From the NCBI GenBank assembly GCA_017470085.1, contig JAFUFE010000070.1, forward strand, positions 1 to 37,875: a DNA stretch of 37,875 nt, given 5' to 3'. Below, piece by piece: positions 25,412 to 33,782 of this stretch. Both the position numbers and the translations under genes were made by a program. The notes beneath the pieces were generated by a model. The model saw only the letters and a program-made list of their open reading frames with translations, made no database searches and was not told the origin of the DNA. Origin of the DNA: Treponema sp. GTDB lineage: Bacteria; Spirochaetota; Spirochaetia; Treponematales; Treponemataceae. Positions within the stretch are counted from its first letter, which is position 1, and each line of letters begins with the position of its first letter.

Positions 25412-25789
25412 GGAAGGAGGAGGCAATATGACGTGCAAGCACGTCATATTGCACAGACGCAAGACGGACATGCGCACTGAAAACACCGTGTGCATGTCTG
25501 CTATTTTCAGTTTCAAACGGCACCCGATGTATCAACAACGGGTGCCGTTCCAAAACAGTGCATTTTCGTTTCACTACGAATACGCTGTACATACATGAGT
25601 GTGTAGAATAAATTCGCTGCTAAAAAGCTTGACTCAAAAGAGTGCAGAATTTTTAGCGGTTCTCCTTCGGGTCAGTGCCCCGCAGGAACTACTGCGGTCT
25701 GTCTGCCATCGCCCGCTTGCTGTCATTCTACAATCGGCAGACAAGAGCAGGCAGGCACACCGCCAAAAAATAAAAGGACACCGTGAATT
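25412..25789 (+). promoter_or_regulatory. intercistronic hairpin array between binding protein and permease
   Basis: Six inverted repeats follow one another: a perfect 13-bp stem (25424-25436/25439-25451), 11 bp with one G-U (25467-25477/25488-25498), 11 bp (25516-25526/25539-25549), 8 bp (25619-25626/25650-25657), 6 bp (25680-25685/25692-25697) and 7 bp (25701-25707/25736-25742). The first is preceded by a strong GGAGGAGG, and ATG 25428 in its stem opens a 56-codon frame ending at 25598 (MTCKHVILHRRK...), a doubtful leader peptide. Likely roles are stabilising the binding-protein mRNA end, reducing read-through to the permease, or regulated attenuation. Confidence 0.6.
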
Positions 25790-26461
25790 ATGTGGCAGGC
25801 ATTTTACAGAACGATGATTGCACACGGACGATGGATGCTCATCCCGCAGGGAGTAGCTACAACACTGCTCATTGCGGTGTGCGCCGTCATCATCGGTGCT
25901 ATTCTCGGTTGCATATTCGCGCTGTTCAAAATATCAAAAAGCAGACTGCTGCAAGCGATATCAGGCGTGTACACAACCGTCATCCGTGGTGTCCCGATGA
26001 CCACACAGCTGATGATTTTTTATTTCGTTATCTTTGTTCCATTCGGCATGCGAAACGCTGTGGTTGTTGCAATCATCGCGTTTGGCATTAATTCCGGCGC
26101 TTACTGTACGGAAATTTTTCGAGCAGGTATTCAGAGTGTCGACAGCGGACAGATGGAAGCTGGCCGTTCTCTGGGGCTTTCGTGGCGGCAAACGTTTATA
26201 AAAATCATTTTACCGCAGGCGTTTCGCATTATTGTTCCCACGTTTACGAGCGAATTTATTACGCTCATCAAAGAAACATCGGTGGCCAGTTTTATCGCCG
26301 TCGTCGATCTGCAAAAAGCGTGCGACAACATTCGGAATGCCACATACAACGCGTGGATTCCGCTCCTGTCATGCGCAGCGATTTATCTGTGTATGACGGT
26401 CGGGCTGACAAAACTTTTTTCAATTTTTGAAAAACGGATGGCAAAAAGTGATAGAAGTTAA
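25790..26461 (+). CDS. polar amino-acid ABC transporter permease
   Basis: This 223-residue inner-membrane protein of the HisM/GlnP class has about five helices. The N-terminal [20 protein letters not shown] and [20 protein letters not shown] are typical, and [21 protein letters not shown] is the EAA loop that docks on the ATPase, followed by [15 protein letters not shown]. One permease gene suggests a homodimer. ATG 25790 has AAGGA 11 nt upstream. The stop overlaps the start of the ATPase gene by 14 nt, so translation is coupled. It serves the permuted binding protein upstream. Confidence 0.93.
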   Translation: MWQAFYRTMIAHGRWMLIPQGVATTLLIAVCAVIIGAILGCIFALFKISKSRLLQAISGVYTTVIRGVPMTTQLMIFYFVIFVPFGMRNAVVVAIIAFGINSGAYCTEIFRAGIQSVDSGQMEAGRSLGLSWRQTFIKIILPQAFRIIVPTFTSEFITLIKETSVASFIAVVDLQKACDNIRNATYNAWIPLLSCAAIYLCMTVGLTKLFSIFEKRMAKSDRS

Positions 26462-27170
26462 AAATCTCTGCAAGACATTTGGTGATGTACCTGTTCTCAA
26501 CGATATTTCAGAGACGATTTCCCAAGGAGAAAAAATCGTCATCATCGGTCCTTCAGGAGGCGGAAAAAGTACTTTCTTGCGCTGCTTAAATCTACTTGAG
26601 CAGCCGGACAGCGGGCATATTTATTTTAGCGGCATCGATATCACTGATGCAAACACTGCCATCGATGTTGTCCGCAGACGCATGGGGATGGTCTTTCAGC
26701 ATTTTAATCTTTTTCCGCATTTGACGGTAATCGAAAATATCACGCTTGCACCGGTGACGCTCAAAATCGAAACAAAAGAACACGCCGAAGCACATGCATT
26801 GGAACTGTTGACGCGTATTGGACTTGCAGACAAAGCGGGCGAATATCCTTCCCGGCTGTCAGGCGGGCAGCAACAACGTATTGCAATCATCCGTGCGCTC
26901 GCTATGAATCCTGAAGTCATCCTTTTTGATGAACCGACCTCTGCCCTTGACCCTGAAATGGTAGGCGAAGTTTTGCGGCTCATGAAAGACCTTGCGGACG
27001 AAGGCATGACGATGGTAGTGGTGTCTCACGAAATGGGATTCGCACGGGAAGTTGCCACGCGCGTGTTCTTTATGGATGGCGGAAGAATTGCAGAAAAAGG
27101 ACCCCCGGAAGCTGTTTTTGGACAGCCGCACAATGAACACCTACAGCAATTCCTAAATGCAGTGTTGTAG
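26448..27170 (+). CDS. polar amino-acid ABC transporter ATP-binding protein
   Basis: This 240-residue GlnQ/HisP-class ATPase has Walker [10 protein letters not shown] (34-42), Q-loop [14 protein letters not shown], signature [11 protein letters not shown], Walker [15 protein letters not shown] and H-loop [12 protein letters not shown] 26448 is chosen because it restores the usual N-terminus ([10 protein letters not shown]) and has GGATGG upstream; the frame further up lies inside the permease gene. It completes the three-gene importer. The next gene is convergent, 15 nt away. Confidence 0.94.
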   Translation: MIEVKNLCKTFGDVPVLNDISETISQGEKIVIIGPSGGGKSTFLRCLNLLEQPDSGHIYFSGIDITDANTAIDVVRRRMGMVFQHFNLFPHLTVIENITLAPVTLKIETKEHAEAHALELLTRIGLADKAGEYPSRLSGGQQQRIAIIRALAMNPEVILFDEPTSALDPEMVGEVLRLMKDLADEGMTMVVVSHEMGFAREVATRVFFMDGGRIAEKGPPEAVFGQPHNEHLQQFLNAVL

Positions 27171-27185
27171 TATGTGCGGAGATGC

Positions 27186-28589
27186 TTAAAACGGAGCCGG
27201 GCATCTAAATTCCATGTGCTCCTGTGTCGTTGGATGCACAAAGGCAAGCCGTTCCGCATGAAGACAGAGCCGTTCGCCCGGCGAACACTGCCCATACAAT
27301 GCGTCTCCTACAATCGGTATGCCGAATCCGTGACTATCGCTTGCGGCAAGGCGAAGCTGATGGGTACGACCAGTACGGGGGGTAAACAACATGCGCGTCA
27401 CCGTCCGCATTTTCCCATCAGTACCGCAATACCGCTGAAACCCAAGCCGTTCCCACTCCGTAATCGCCTTTTTTCCGTGCACTGCATCCCATATTTGGTG
27501 CGGACGGTTTTCAACATCCAACCGAAAGTAAAGCGTCATGTTTCCTACTGTCTGTCCGGGTGCCGGACGAGACCGCCCTGTTGCCTGTGCGAGCGAGCCG
27601 TCAAGCAATGCCACATATTGTTTTAAAACCGTGCCGTTTTGAAACTGTCTTGAAAGATGCCGGTGCGCCGCTGCGGTAAACGCAAGCACCAGCAACCCCG
27701 ACGTCTCCATATCCAGACGATGTACCGACGGTTGATCGATACATGCAGGAAACAGCCGTTTCAGGCGCGTAACCGCACAGTCTTGTTTATCGGGACCACG
27801 TCCCGGCACAGATAGTAATCCCGACGGTTTGTTTATAACAACGATGTCGTCATCGCGATAAATAATTTCCAATCCCAACATTACCGGTAGAACGATGCCG
27901 CACCGCTCATCACACGGTGGGTACGATATTCCACTCTGTCTGTGGCGAGCATTTCTGCCATAATACACTTCATCCATGCTGATAGGATGTAAGCCATGTG
28001 AAAATGCATAGTCCAGCAGCTTCGGCGCGCAACAGTCGCCGGTACCGGTCGGCGGTAGTCGTGCAGTACATATTTCACGGATTGTTTTCACCGCTCCGCT
28101 GATAGTATGAAACCGATACAACTCGTGCACGCGCGCTAAAGACTCCGCCGTCAACGCAGATCGTTCCGCAGTAATTTTACGTCGTCTCCTGTCTATGGTA
28201 GCGTGTTTCAATGCCGCTGTCAGCGCGTGAATGCGACCGTCATTTTTTTCAAGCGCGCGCGCAACAGCGTCCGGCGATGCAAGCGGCGGTACCCAGATAT
28301 TCGGCGGTGTAGCCGCTGAAGCAGCAGACGGCAAGGAATGCTGTACCGCTGTTTCATCAGCTGCCTCGTGATGTGGCACGATAGTCAAGCTGTTCCCAGA
28401 GATGGCCTTTAATATCACTTCGTTCCCAGCGGCATCTCGGCATACCAAGACGCCAATCATAACGCCGTGGCCATCACGTTCTGCGCTTGGCAAAGAAACC
28501 TGCACCAGCTGTAGCGTACCGGCATCGAGTTGTGAAAGGATTGCCATGCACTGTTCATGTGCTCTGTGCGTTGGAAACGGAGGGAACAT
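27186..28589 (-). CDS. RluA-family pseudouridine synthase with N-terminal extension
   Basis: This 467-residue protein converts uridine to pseudouridine in RNA. The catalytic domain lies in the C-terminal ~250 residues: IIYRDDDIVVINKPSGLLSVPG, the active-site HRLDMETSGLLV (catalytic Asp), RTGRTHQLRLA and a VGDALYG end. The first ~210 residues (GVMIGVLVCRDAAGNEVILKA, DRRRRKITAE) resemble the N-terminal region seen in long RluA-like proteins. The target (rRNA or tRNA) cannot be told. It is the last gene of the operon; its ATG lies two nt after the rpiA stop, so it is translationally coupled. Confidence 0.88.
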   Translation of the reverse strand: MFPPFPTHRAHEQCMAILSQLDAGTLQLVQVSLPSAERDGHGVMIGVLVCRDAAGNEVILKAISGNSLTIVPHHEAADETAVQHSLPSAASAATPPNIWVPPLASPDAVARALEKNDGRIHALTAALKHATIDRRRRKITAERSALTAESLARVHELYRFHTISGAVKTIREICTARLPPTGTGDCCAPKLLDYAFSHGLHPISMDEVYYGRNARHRQSGISYPPCDERCGIVLPVMLGLEIIYRDDDIVVINKPSGLLSVPGRGPDKQDCAVTRLKRLFPACIDQPSVHRLDMETSGLLVLAFTAAAHRHLSRQFQNGTVLKQYVALLDGSLAQATGRSRPAPGQTVGNMTLYFRLDVENRPHQIWDAVHGKKAITEWERLGFQRYCGTDGKMRTVTRMLFTPRTGRTHQLRLAASDSHGFGIPIVGDALYGQCSPGERLCLHAERLAFVHPTTQEHMEFRCPAPF

Positions 28590-28591
28590 TG

Positions 28592-29320
28592 CTATGCGCG
28601 TGGTTGACGTTCTTCAACTGAACCGTCGGCATGCGCAATAAAAACACGCGGTTTGCAGCGGGTAAAAAGCCCGACCTCTACAACGCCGGCAATCGCCGTA
28701 ATATCGCGTTCCATCTTTTCCGGATCGATGGGAGATTCCCACGTACAGTCGAGGATTTGGTTGCCGTTGTCCGTGATAACCGGCCCGCATTTTTTGATAC
28801 CGGCGCGCAGCACACACAATGCGCCAAGCGATGAAAGCGCACGCACAACGGGAACGCGCGCCTCGACGATAATTTCGACTGGCACGGGAAAGCCTGTTCC
28901 AATAGTTGCCACCGCCTTTGATTCATCCGCCACAATGATAAACTGGCACGCATTGTATGCGACAATTTTTTCACGGAGCAATGCCGCACCGCCACCTTTT
29001 ATGAGATTGCATTCCCTATCGATTTCATCGGCACCATCAATGGCGATATCAAGTGTACCCGCAATCGTGCGATCATTCATTGAGTACACCGCAATACCGA
29101 GTTCATCGCAGGCATCCGCCGTCTGAAAACTAGTCACCACCGCTTTTACATCGGTTAGTGTCCCGTCATGGATATAATCCGCAAGCCGCTCAACAACCGG
29201 CAATGCTGTGGAACCGGTGCCGAGTCCAACTTTCATACCAGAAAAAAACAAACCGCGCTCAACAAGCATGTCAACGGCAGTAATCGCTACTCGTTTTTTC
29301 TGTTCAGTTTGCGACAGCAT
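28592..29320 (-). CDS. rpiA: ribose-5-phosphate isomerase A
   Basis: This 242-residue cytosolic enzyme interconverts ribose 5-phosphate and ribulose 5-phosphate in the pentose phosphate pathway. RpiA motifs are GLGTGSTA, TLDIAIDGADEID (catalytic Asp), LIKGGGAALLREKI with the conserved Lys, and GPVITDNGNQILD. ATG 29320 is preferred (GGAG six nt upstream) over ATG 29353. It overlaps the 3' end of aroDE by 17 nt and is followed by rluA, so it is an internal operon gene. Confidence 0.93.
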   Translation of the reverse strand: MLSQTEQKKRVAITAVDMLVERGLFFSGMKVGLGTGSTALPVVERLADYIHDGTLTDVKAVVTSFQTADACDELGIAVYSMNDRTIAGTLDIAIDGADEIDRECNLIKGGGAALLREKIVAYNACQFIIVADESKAVATIGTGFPVPVEIIVEARVPVVRALSSLGALCVLRAGIKKCGPVITDNGNQILDCTWESPIDPEKMERDITAIAGVVEVGLFTRCKPRVFIAHADGSVEERQPRA

Positions 29321-30809
29321 AATCAACTCCGGTAAAGAATTTAAATTGCTCATATCCTTGATACTGTAGCATCTTTAAACCATTGCAGACATCACATCCG
29401 GCTTCTTTTGCCCGTGCCATAATCGGTGTAATCTCCGGCACATATACAATATCAAATACTTTTTCAGTTCCTTTAAAATGATAAAAATAAATCGGGTCGT
29501 TCTGTTCGTTTGAAGATTCCATTGAATTCATACCAAGGGAAGTCGTCTGAATGATAATAGCGGCATACGTTTCAAGAACAGCAAGTGAGTTTTCATTTAG
29601 TTCTGCATACTTGAATTTATATTGCTGTGCAATTTTCTTTGCGGCAGAAACAGTCCGATTGAATATACAAGCACCCCCCCCCATCTGATGGATGACGTAT
29701 GCAATCGCCCGTGCAGCGCCACCTGCTCCGATAATGGCCACTTTTTTTCGCCGCAATTTTTGATTGCCAAGAAATTCCACAAACGCCTGCTGAAATCCTT
29801 TTGCGTCTGTATTCCTACCAATCCATCCTGAATCGCACCGCATGATGGTATTGCATGCTCCGATTGCTTGTGTTTCCATATCGCTATTTACAAGAATACT
29901 GTTTATCTTTTCTTTAAACGGAACGGTAACCGCATATCCACGGATATCTGCACGGGCAGCAAAGGTAAGCGCGTCGTCAATTGTCTGCGCTCGAACAGGA
30001 ATAAATACGCGGTTCATACGGTGCGTCGTATATCCTGCATTATGAATTTCAGGGCTCCGTGTTTTGACCAATGGCCAGCCCATGACACCAAATGTTTCTG
30101 TTTCATCGTCGAGCGATCGAAACCGATACACATCATTAAGTGTTATCGGATCGATGTGTCCCAGATGCACTACATCGGCGTGTGTTTCTTCAGGAGATAC
30201 ATACGTCAAATACGAATGCAATTTATGCGCCAAAATTCGCGATGGCAAACCGAGCGCCCCCATTGCACATACGATGTGTTCGTATGCCGTCATCGTTTTT
30301 GCTTGATAAAACAAATTGCTAACATCCGACAGCGTTTTTGGCATAAACGCAATTTTAGGAATCTCAAATCCCGTCTGCCGCATTTCATCACAGCGCTGTT
30401 TGATATTGTACACAGGATTGTGTATGTCGTGGAAGCTTCTGATTATCCGTATACCAAATGCAAGAGCTGCATCCTGCAAACTCGGAATATGAAAATCATC
30501 CTCAAAGTCAACATAGGCAAAATTTTTTTGATCCTCCTGCGCAGAAAACGCAAGTGCCCGCGCAAAAAGTAAGGTGCGAGAAATTTCCCCACTGGTAAAA
30601 AGCCCACCGTCACTGATACGGCGAATAGTCAGAATACACGGAACCGGCACCAGCGCAGGAAATCGTCTGACATACAGTTGTTCTTCTTCATCAAGATAAT
30701 CGACGCGCAATTCTGCAATATCAATGTATCGGCGGTACCGATTAACAATAGCAGCATTTTCGTGGAGTGTCTTTCCCGCTAACGTCAAACAGATGAGCGG
30801 TTTGGTCAT
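29304..30809 (-). CDS. aroDE: bifunctional 3-dehydroquinate dehydratase / shikimate dehydrogenase
   Basis: This 501-residue fusion covers two consecutive shikimate steps. Residues 1-230 are type I dehydroquinase: ELRVDYLD, general base His in SFHD (127) and Schiff-base Lys in KIAFMP (152). Residues 238-501 are AroE: GVMGWPLVKTRSPEIHN, VTVPFKEK (Lys 299), GRNTDAKG, the NADP-binding GAGGAARAIA (361-370) and a C-terminal GLKMLQYQG. The same fusion occurs in plants and chlamydiae. A run of nine G (29674-29682) encodes QMGGGA in the cofactor domain, a potential slippage site. The start overlaps the PASTA gene stop by one nt. Confidence 0.92.
   Translation of the reverse strand: MTKPLICLTLAGKTLHENAAIVNRYRRYIDIAELRVDYLDEEEQLYVRRFPALVPVPCILTIRRISDGGLFTSGEISRTLLFARALAFSAQEDQKNFAYVDFEDDFHIPSLQDAALAFGIRIIRSFHDIHNPVYNIKQRCDEMRQTGFEIPKIAFMPKTLSDVSNLFYQAKTMTAYEHIVCAMGALGLPSRILAHKLHSYLTYVSPEETHADVVHLGHIDPITLNDVYRFRSLDDETETFGVMGWPLVKTRSPEIHNAGYTTHRMNRVFIPVRAQTIDDALTFAARADIRGYAVTVPFKEKINSILVNSDMETQAIGACNTIMRCDSGWIGRNTDAKGFQQAFVEFLGNQKLRRKKVAIIGAGGAARAIAYVIHQMGGGACIFNRTVSAAKKIAQQYKFKYAELNENSLAVLETYAAIIIQTTSLGMNSMESSNEQNDPIYFYHFKGTEKVFDIVYVPEITPIMARAKEAGCDVCNGLKMLQYQGYEQFKFFTGVDYAVAN
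29674..29682 (-). repeat. poly-G (9) tract in aroDE
   Basis: Nine C on the plus strand within the NADP-binding part of aroDE, in frame as sequenced. Confidence 0.7.
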
Positions 30810-31903
30810 TAAAGCGCTCCGTCTTCAGCAAGCATTTTGTGGCGTACTGTTCCTGCAACAGAGAGTTCAAGCATTGTTCCTGCAGGAACCGCATAGGGTA
30901 TGGAAACAGATCCTCCTGTGTGATAAAAGCGCACGACGGGGAACGATGTTCCGTCAGGCGGATAAGCGGTCAGCTGCATCAAAAGCGCATACGGATAATC
31001 GGAAAGCCGCTGTGTAAAAATACCGTAAACTGTTTCTCCATCCGCATATTCAGGAAATGCAAAATCGATGGTCACACGCGAATACGCACGGAGTGTGCTT
31101 TCAGTAAACTGCTGTTGCGACACCACTGTACCGGCGCGTTCACCATCCTGTACGACATGCGCGGTAAAATCAAATTCCAAACGCGTTCCAGCCATCACTG
31201 CAAGTACTTCATCCAACGTGCGACCAACTACATCTGGTACCGCTATCATTTCAATATCCGTGCCCTGGCTCACTACCACGTGAACAGTAACCGGCTCCGT
31301 TATAGGCGTTCCCGGTGGCGGTTCCTGCTCAAGAATAGTGCCCGGCTCCGCAGCGTTTACCTTGTATTCCGGCACCGCTATGGTAACAAGCGGCCGAGTA
31401 CTGCCTGCAAAAAGCGTTTGCAGTTGTATCTGTACGTCATCAAGTTTTTTCCCGATGTAATCACCAACAGCATCAATAATAACGCCCCGGCTCACCACCA
31501 GTGACACATCTGCATATCCCTTGACGATAGCACCAACTTTGGGTGATTGCTCAAGAATTGTATGGGCGTCATTCGGCGAATCAGAATACCGCAGCTGTAT
31601 ACGCGCATTTAGTTCTTTGCTCTGCAATTCAAGCAATGCTGTTTCCAGATCTTTGCCGACAACATGTGGCACGAGTACTTTTTCTGGACCACGAATCGTG
31701 ATAAAAAACACGACAGCGGCAACAAACGCCATGAGCACAAACGCACCGATAACGGTAAAGACTATAAATGCACCGTTTTGCTGTATGTGCTCCGTTGCAT
31801 CTTGAGCATCCACACGATATGTACCTAAACGGTTACCGATTTTCAAGGCGCTTTGTTTTATACGCTCTACAAACGTATGCTGCGATTTGTTCATTTCGTC
31901 CAT
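30809..31903 (-). CDS. membrane-anchored PASTA-domain protein without kinase
   Basis: This 364-residue protein has a cytoplasmic N-terminus of about 43 residues, one membrane helix (FIVFTVIGAFVLMAFVAAVVFFI) and then three PASTA-like repeats (VLVPHVVGKDLETALLEL, AVGDYIGKKLDDVQIQL, MIAVPDVVGRTLDEVLAVM) and a final extension. PASTA domains bind peptidoglycan or muropeptides, usually on PknB kinases or PBPs; here no catalytic domain is attached, so it is likely a cell-wall sensor or scaffold. ATG 31903 or ATG 31894; only weak ribosome binding signals exist. It follows fmt by 39 nt and overlaps aroDE by one nt. Confidence 0.83.
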   Translation of the reverse strand: MDEMNKSQHTFVERIKQSALKIGNRLGTYRVDAQDATEHIQQNGAFIVFTVIGAFVLMAFVAAVVFFITIRGPEKVLVPHVVGKDLETALLELQSKELNARIQLRYSDSPNDAHTILEQSPKVGAIVKGYADVSLVVSRGVIIDAVGDYIGKKLDDVQIQLQTLFAGSTRPLVTIAVPEYKVNAAEPGTILEQEPPPGTPITEPVTVHVVVSQGTDIEMIAVPDVVGRTLDEVLAVMAGTRLEFDFTAHVVQDGERAGTVVSQQQFTESTLRAYSRVTIDFAFPEYADGETVYGIFTQRLSDYPYALLMQLTAYPPDGTSFPVVRFYHTGGSVSIPYAVPAGTMLELSVAGTVRHKMLAEDGAL

Positions 31904-31942
31904 AACCCGTTTATTGTATCACTTTCCGAAAATTTCTTCCAG

Positions 31943-32902
31943 CTAATGTAACTTTGTTCCAATGAAATTACGCGCACCGTTTATAAATTTTTGTGCTGAA
32001 AGCACCGCTTTGCCATGTCGCTGCAACTCCGTCACACAGAGTACGCCGTCTCCCGTTGCCACGAGAATTCCGCTGTCTTTTATAAAATCGATGACGACCC
32101 CCGCCTCATTTCTCGTACCGTTCGGCGTACTTTCTGCGGCGATGTGCGCACGTATAATGTTTAGACCACCGCGTTCGTCTGCTGTCCATGCGCCCGGCTC
32201 CGGCGTACACGATCGAATCAACGCATCAACGGTACGTGCGCTGACGCTCCAATCGATGCGGGCACTTTCTTTGGTAAACAGCGTTGTATATGATGCTGCC
32301 CCTTGTTGCGGTGTACCAACAGGAAGCGCACTATGTGCTGCGGTTTCTACAAGTACATCACACAGCAATGGCACACCATCCACCGCAAAAGACAACAGCA
32401 ACTCGCCAGCCGTTTCTGTACCGGCGAGCGATACTCGTTTTTGTGCGAGGATATTGCCTTCATCCATTTTGAGCGAAAGCGTCTGCACGGTGAGCGCAGT
32501 CTCACTGTCGCCATTGCGAATAGCAGCGTGCACCGGTGTTGGGCCGCGATATTTCGGTAAAAGCGACGGATGCAGATTCACCCCCCCGTATCGGAACAGC
32601 GAAAGAAACTGCGGTCCGAAAATTTTTCCGTACGCAAAACACACAAGCAAATCTGGCCGGAGTGCAGCAACCTGTTCGCGGGCAGCGCCATCGAGCCGGT
32701 CAGGAGCGATGACAGGAATACCGTGCTGTAGTGCACAGTCATGCACCGGGGTAGGAATCAGCGTTTTGTGCCGCCCCTGCGATCGGGGAGGATTGGTGAG
32801 TGCTCCGACAATCTCAAAACCTGATGCCGTCCCACCGGCAATCAGCAGTTCAAGCGTGCGGGCAGAAAAATACGGACTACCGGCATACAGCACGCGCAGC
32901 AT
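31943..32902 (-). CDS. fmt: methionyl-tRNA formyltransferase
   Basis: This 319-residue enzyme transfers a formyl group from 10-formyl-THF to initiator Met-tRNA. Catalytic block GGVNLHPSLLPKYRGPTP has Asn 109 and His 111; an AYGKI strand and a C-terminal OB-like domain complete the fold. Its ATG overlaps the def stop by one nt, the usual def-fmt coupling. Seven C (32581-32587) fall in the codons for the GGV of the catalytic block. Confidence 0.94.
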   Translation of the reverse strand: MLRVLYAGSPYFSARTLELLIAGGTASGFEIVGALTNPPRSQGRHKTLIPTPVHDCALQHGIPVIAPDRLDGAAREQVAALRPDLLVCFAYGKIFGPQFLSLFRYGGVNLHPSLLPKYRGPTPVHAAIRNGDSETALTVQTLSLKMDEGNILAQKRVSLAGTETAGELLLSFAVDGVPLLCDVLVETAAHSALPVGTPQQGAASYTTLFTKESARIDWSVSARTVDALIRSCTPEPGAWTADERGGLNIIRAHIAAESTPNGTRNEAGVVIDFIKDSGILVATGDGVLCVTELQRHGKAVLSAQKFINGARNFIGTKLH

Positions 32903-33513
32903 CAGGTTCCTGCCTTTTTTGCTGCTTGAGCCGCAATTTTCGCTGCAATCTTTTGTGCTTTTGCTGCTTTTTCTGCACGCCGCTTTTCTACACGTTGCGC
33001 ACGTCGCTGGAACTGTTCTGTCGTCTGCTGCGCAAACGATTCGTCACCGCGGTCAATGAAGAGGACGCCATCTAAATGATCGTTTTCATGTTGGATGATG
33101 CGTGCCAACAATCCATCCGCCTCAAGCGTAAACAGCTTTCCGTTTTCATTGAGCGCTTGCACCGTCACCTGTGCTGGGCGGCTGATAGATTCATACACCC
33201 CCGGAATACTTAAACAGCCCTCTTCATAGTCAACGCGTTCTTCCGATGTTTTAATAATCTGTGGGTTGATAAACACACGGCGAACATTATCATCAGCGAC
33301 GGCTACAAAGATACGCAGCTTTTCTCCTACCTGTGGCCCGGCAAGTCCTACGCCGTTTGCCGCAATCATCGTTGCGAACATCCGTTCTGCCAACGCACGG
33401 ATTTCGTCGTTTACTTCAGTGACGGGCTCTGCTTTCTCACGCAATACGCGTTCACCAAGTATATAGATACGCAGTGGCTGTTCCGTTATTTCCGGCCTAT
33501 TCTCATTTTCCAT
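32902..33513 (-). CDS. def: peptide deformylase with Lys/Ala-rich tail
   Basis: This 203-residue metalloenzyme removes N-formyl from nascent proteins. All three signature motifs are present: GVGLAGPQVG, EGCLSIPG (Cys 100) and QHENDHLDG (His 142, Glu 143, His 146), in which Asn replaces the usual hydrophobic residue. After about residue 165 there is a highly charged helical tail (KRRAEKAAKAQK...), longer than in most bacterial deformylases and possibly ribosome or RNA binding. GGAAGGT lies five nt before ATG 33513; the frame upstream is excluded. First gene of the operon. Confidence 0.94.
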   Translation of the reverse strand: MENENRPEITEQPLRIYILGERVLREKAEPVTEVNDEIRALAERMFATMIAANGVGLAGPQVGEKLRIFVAVADDNVRRVFINPQIIKTSEERVDYEEGCLSIPGVYESISRPAQVTVQALNENGKLFTLEADGLLARIIQHENDHLDGVLFIDRGDESFAQQTTEQFQRRAQRVEKRRAEKAAKAQKIAAKIAAQAAKKAGT

Positions 33514-33588
33514 AAAATACCTTCCGTAAAACTGCACACGTGAGCACATTTCAATGTGTTGTTGTGTGCGCTATAGTACGCGTTTTGT

Positions 33589-33614
33589 ACACACGTACAT
33601 GACCGTACGTGTGT
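33589..33614. promoter_or_regulatory. inverted repeat upstream of def, possible operator
   Basis: ACACACGTAC-ATGACC-GTACGTGTGT, a perfect 10-bp inverted repeat. It would overlap the -35 zone of a TACTAT -10 box at 33573-33578 on the minus strand. Confidence 0.35.
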
Positions 33615-33782
33615 TATACAAACCTCGTAGTTAAACTTGCACGCGTTATTTTAGCGTACGGTTTAATCGTTCTTTATATTCTAATAACCGACAGTAAACC
33701 ACGACACTATGCCGTTCTGTTTTATACGCTGCCACAACCGTTACAGACACATGCCCTCTCCGCAGAACGCTAACCGGCCACT

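Noticed and set aside
31962-33059. 365-codon plus-strand frame
   Set aside because: Ser/Pro/Ala-rich shadow of fmt and def.
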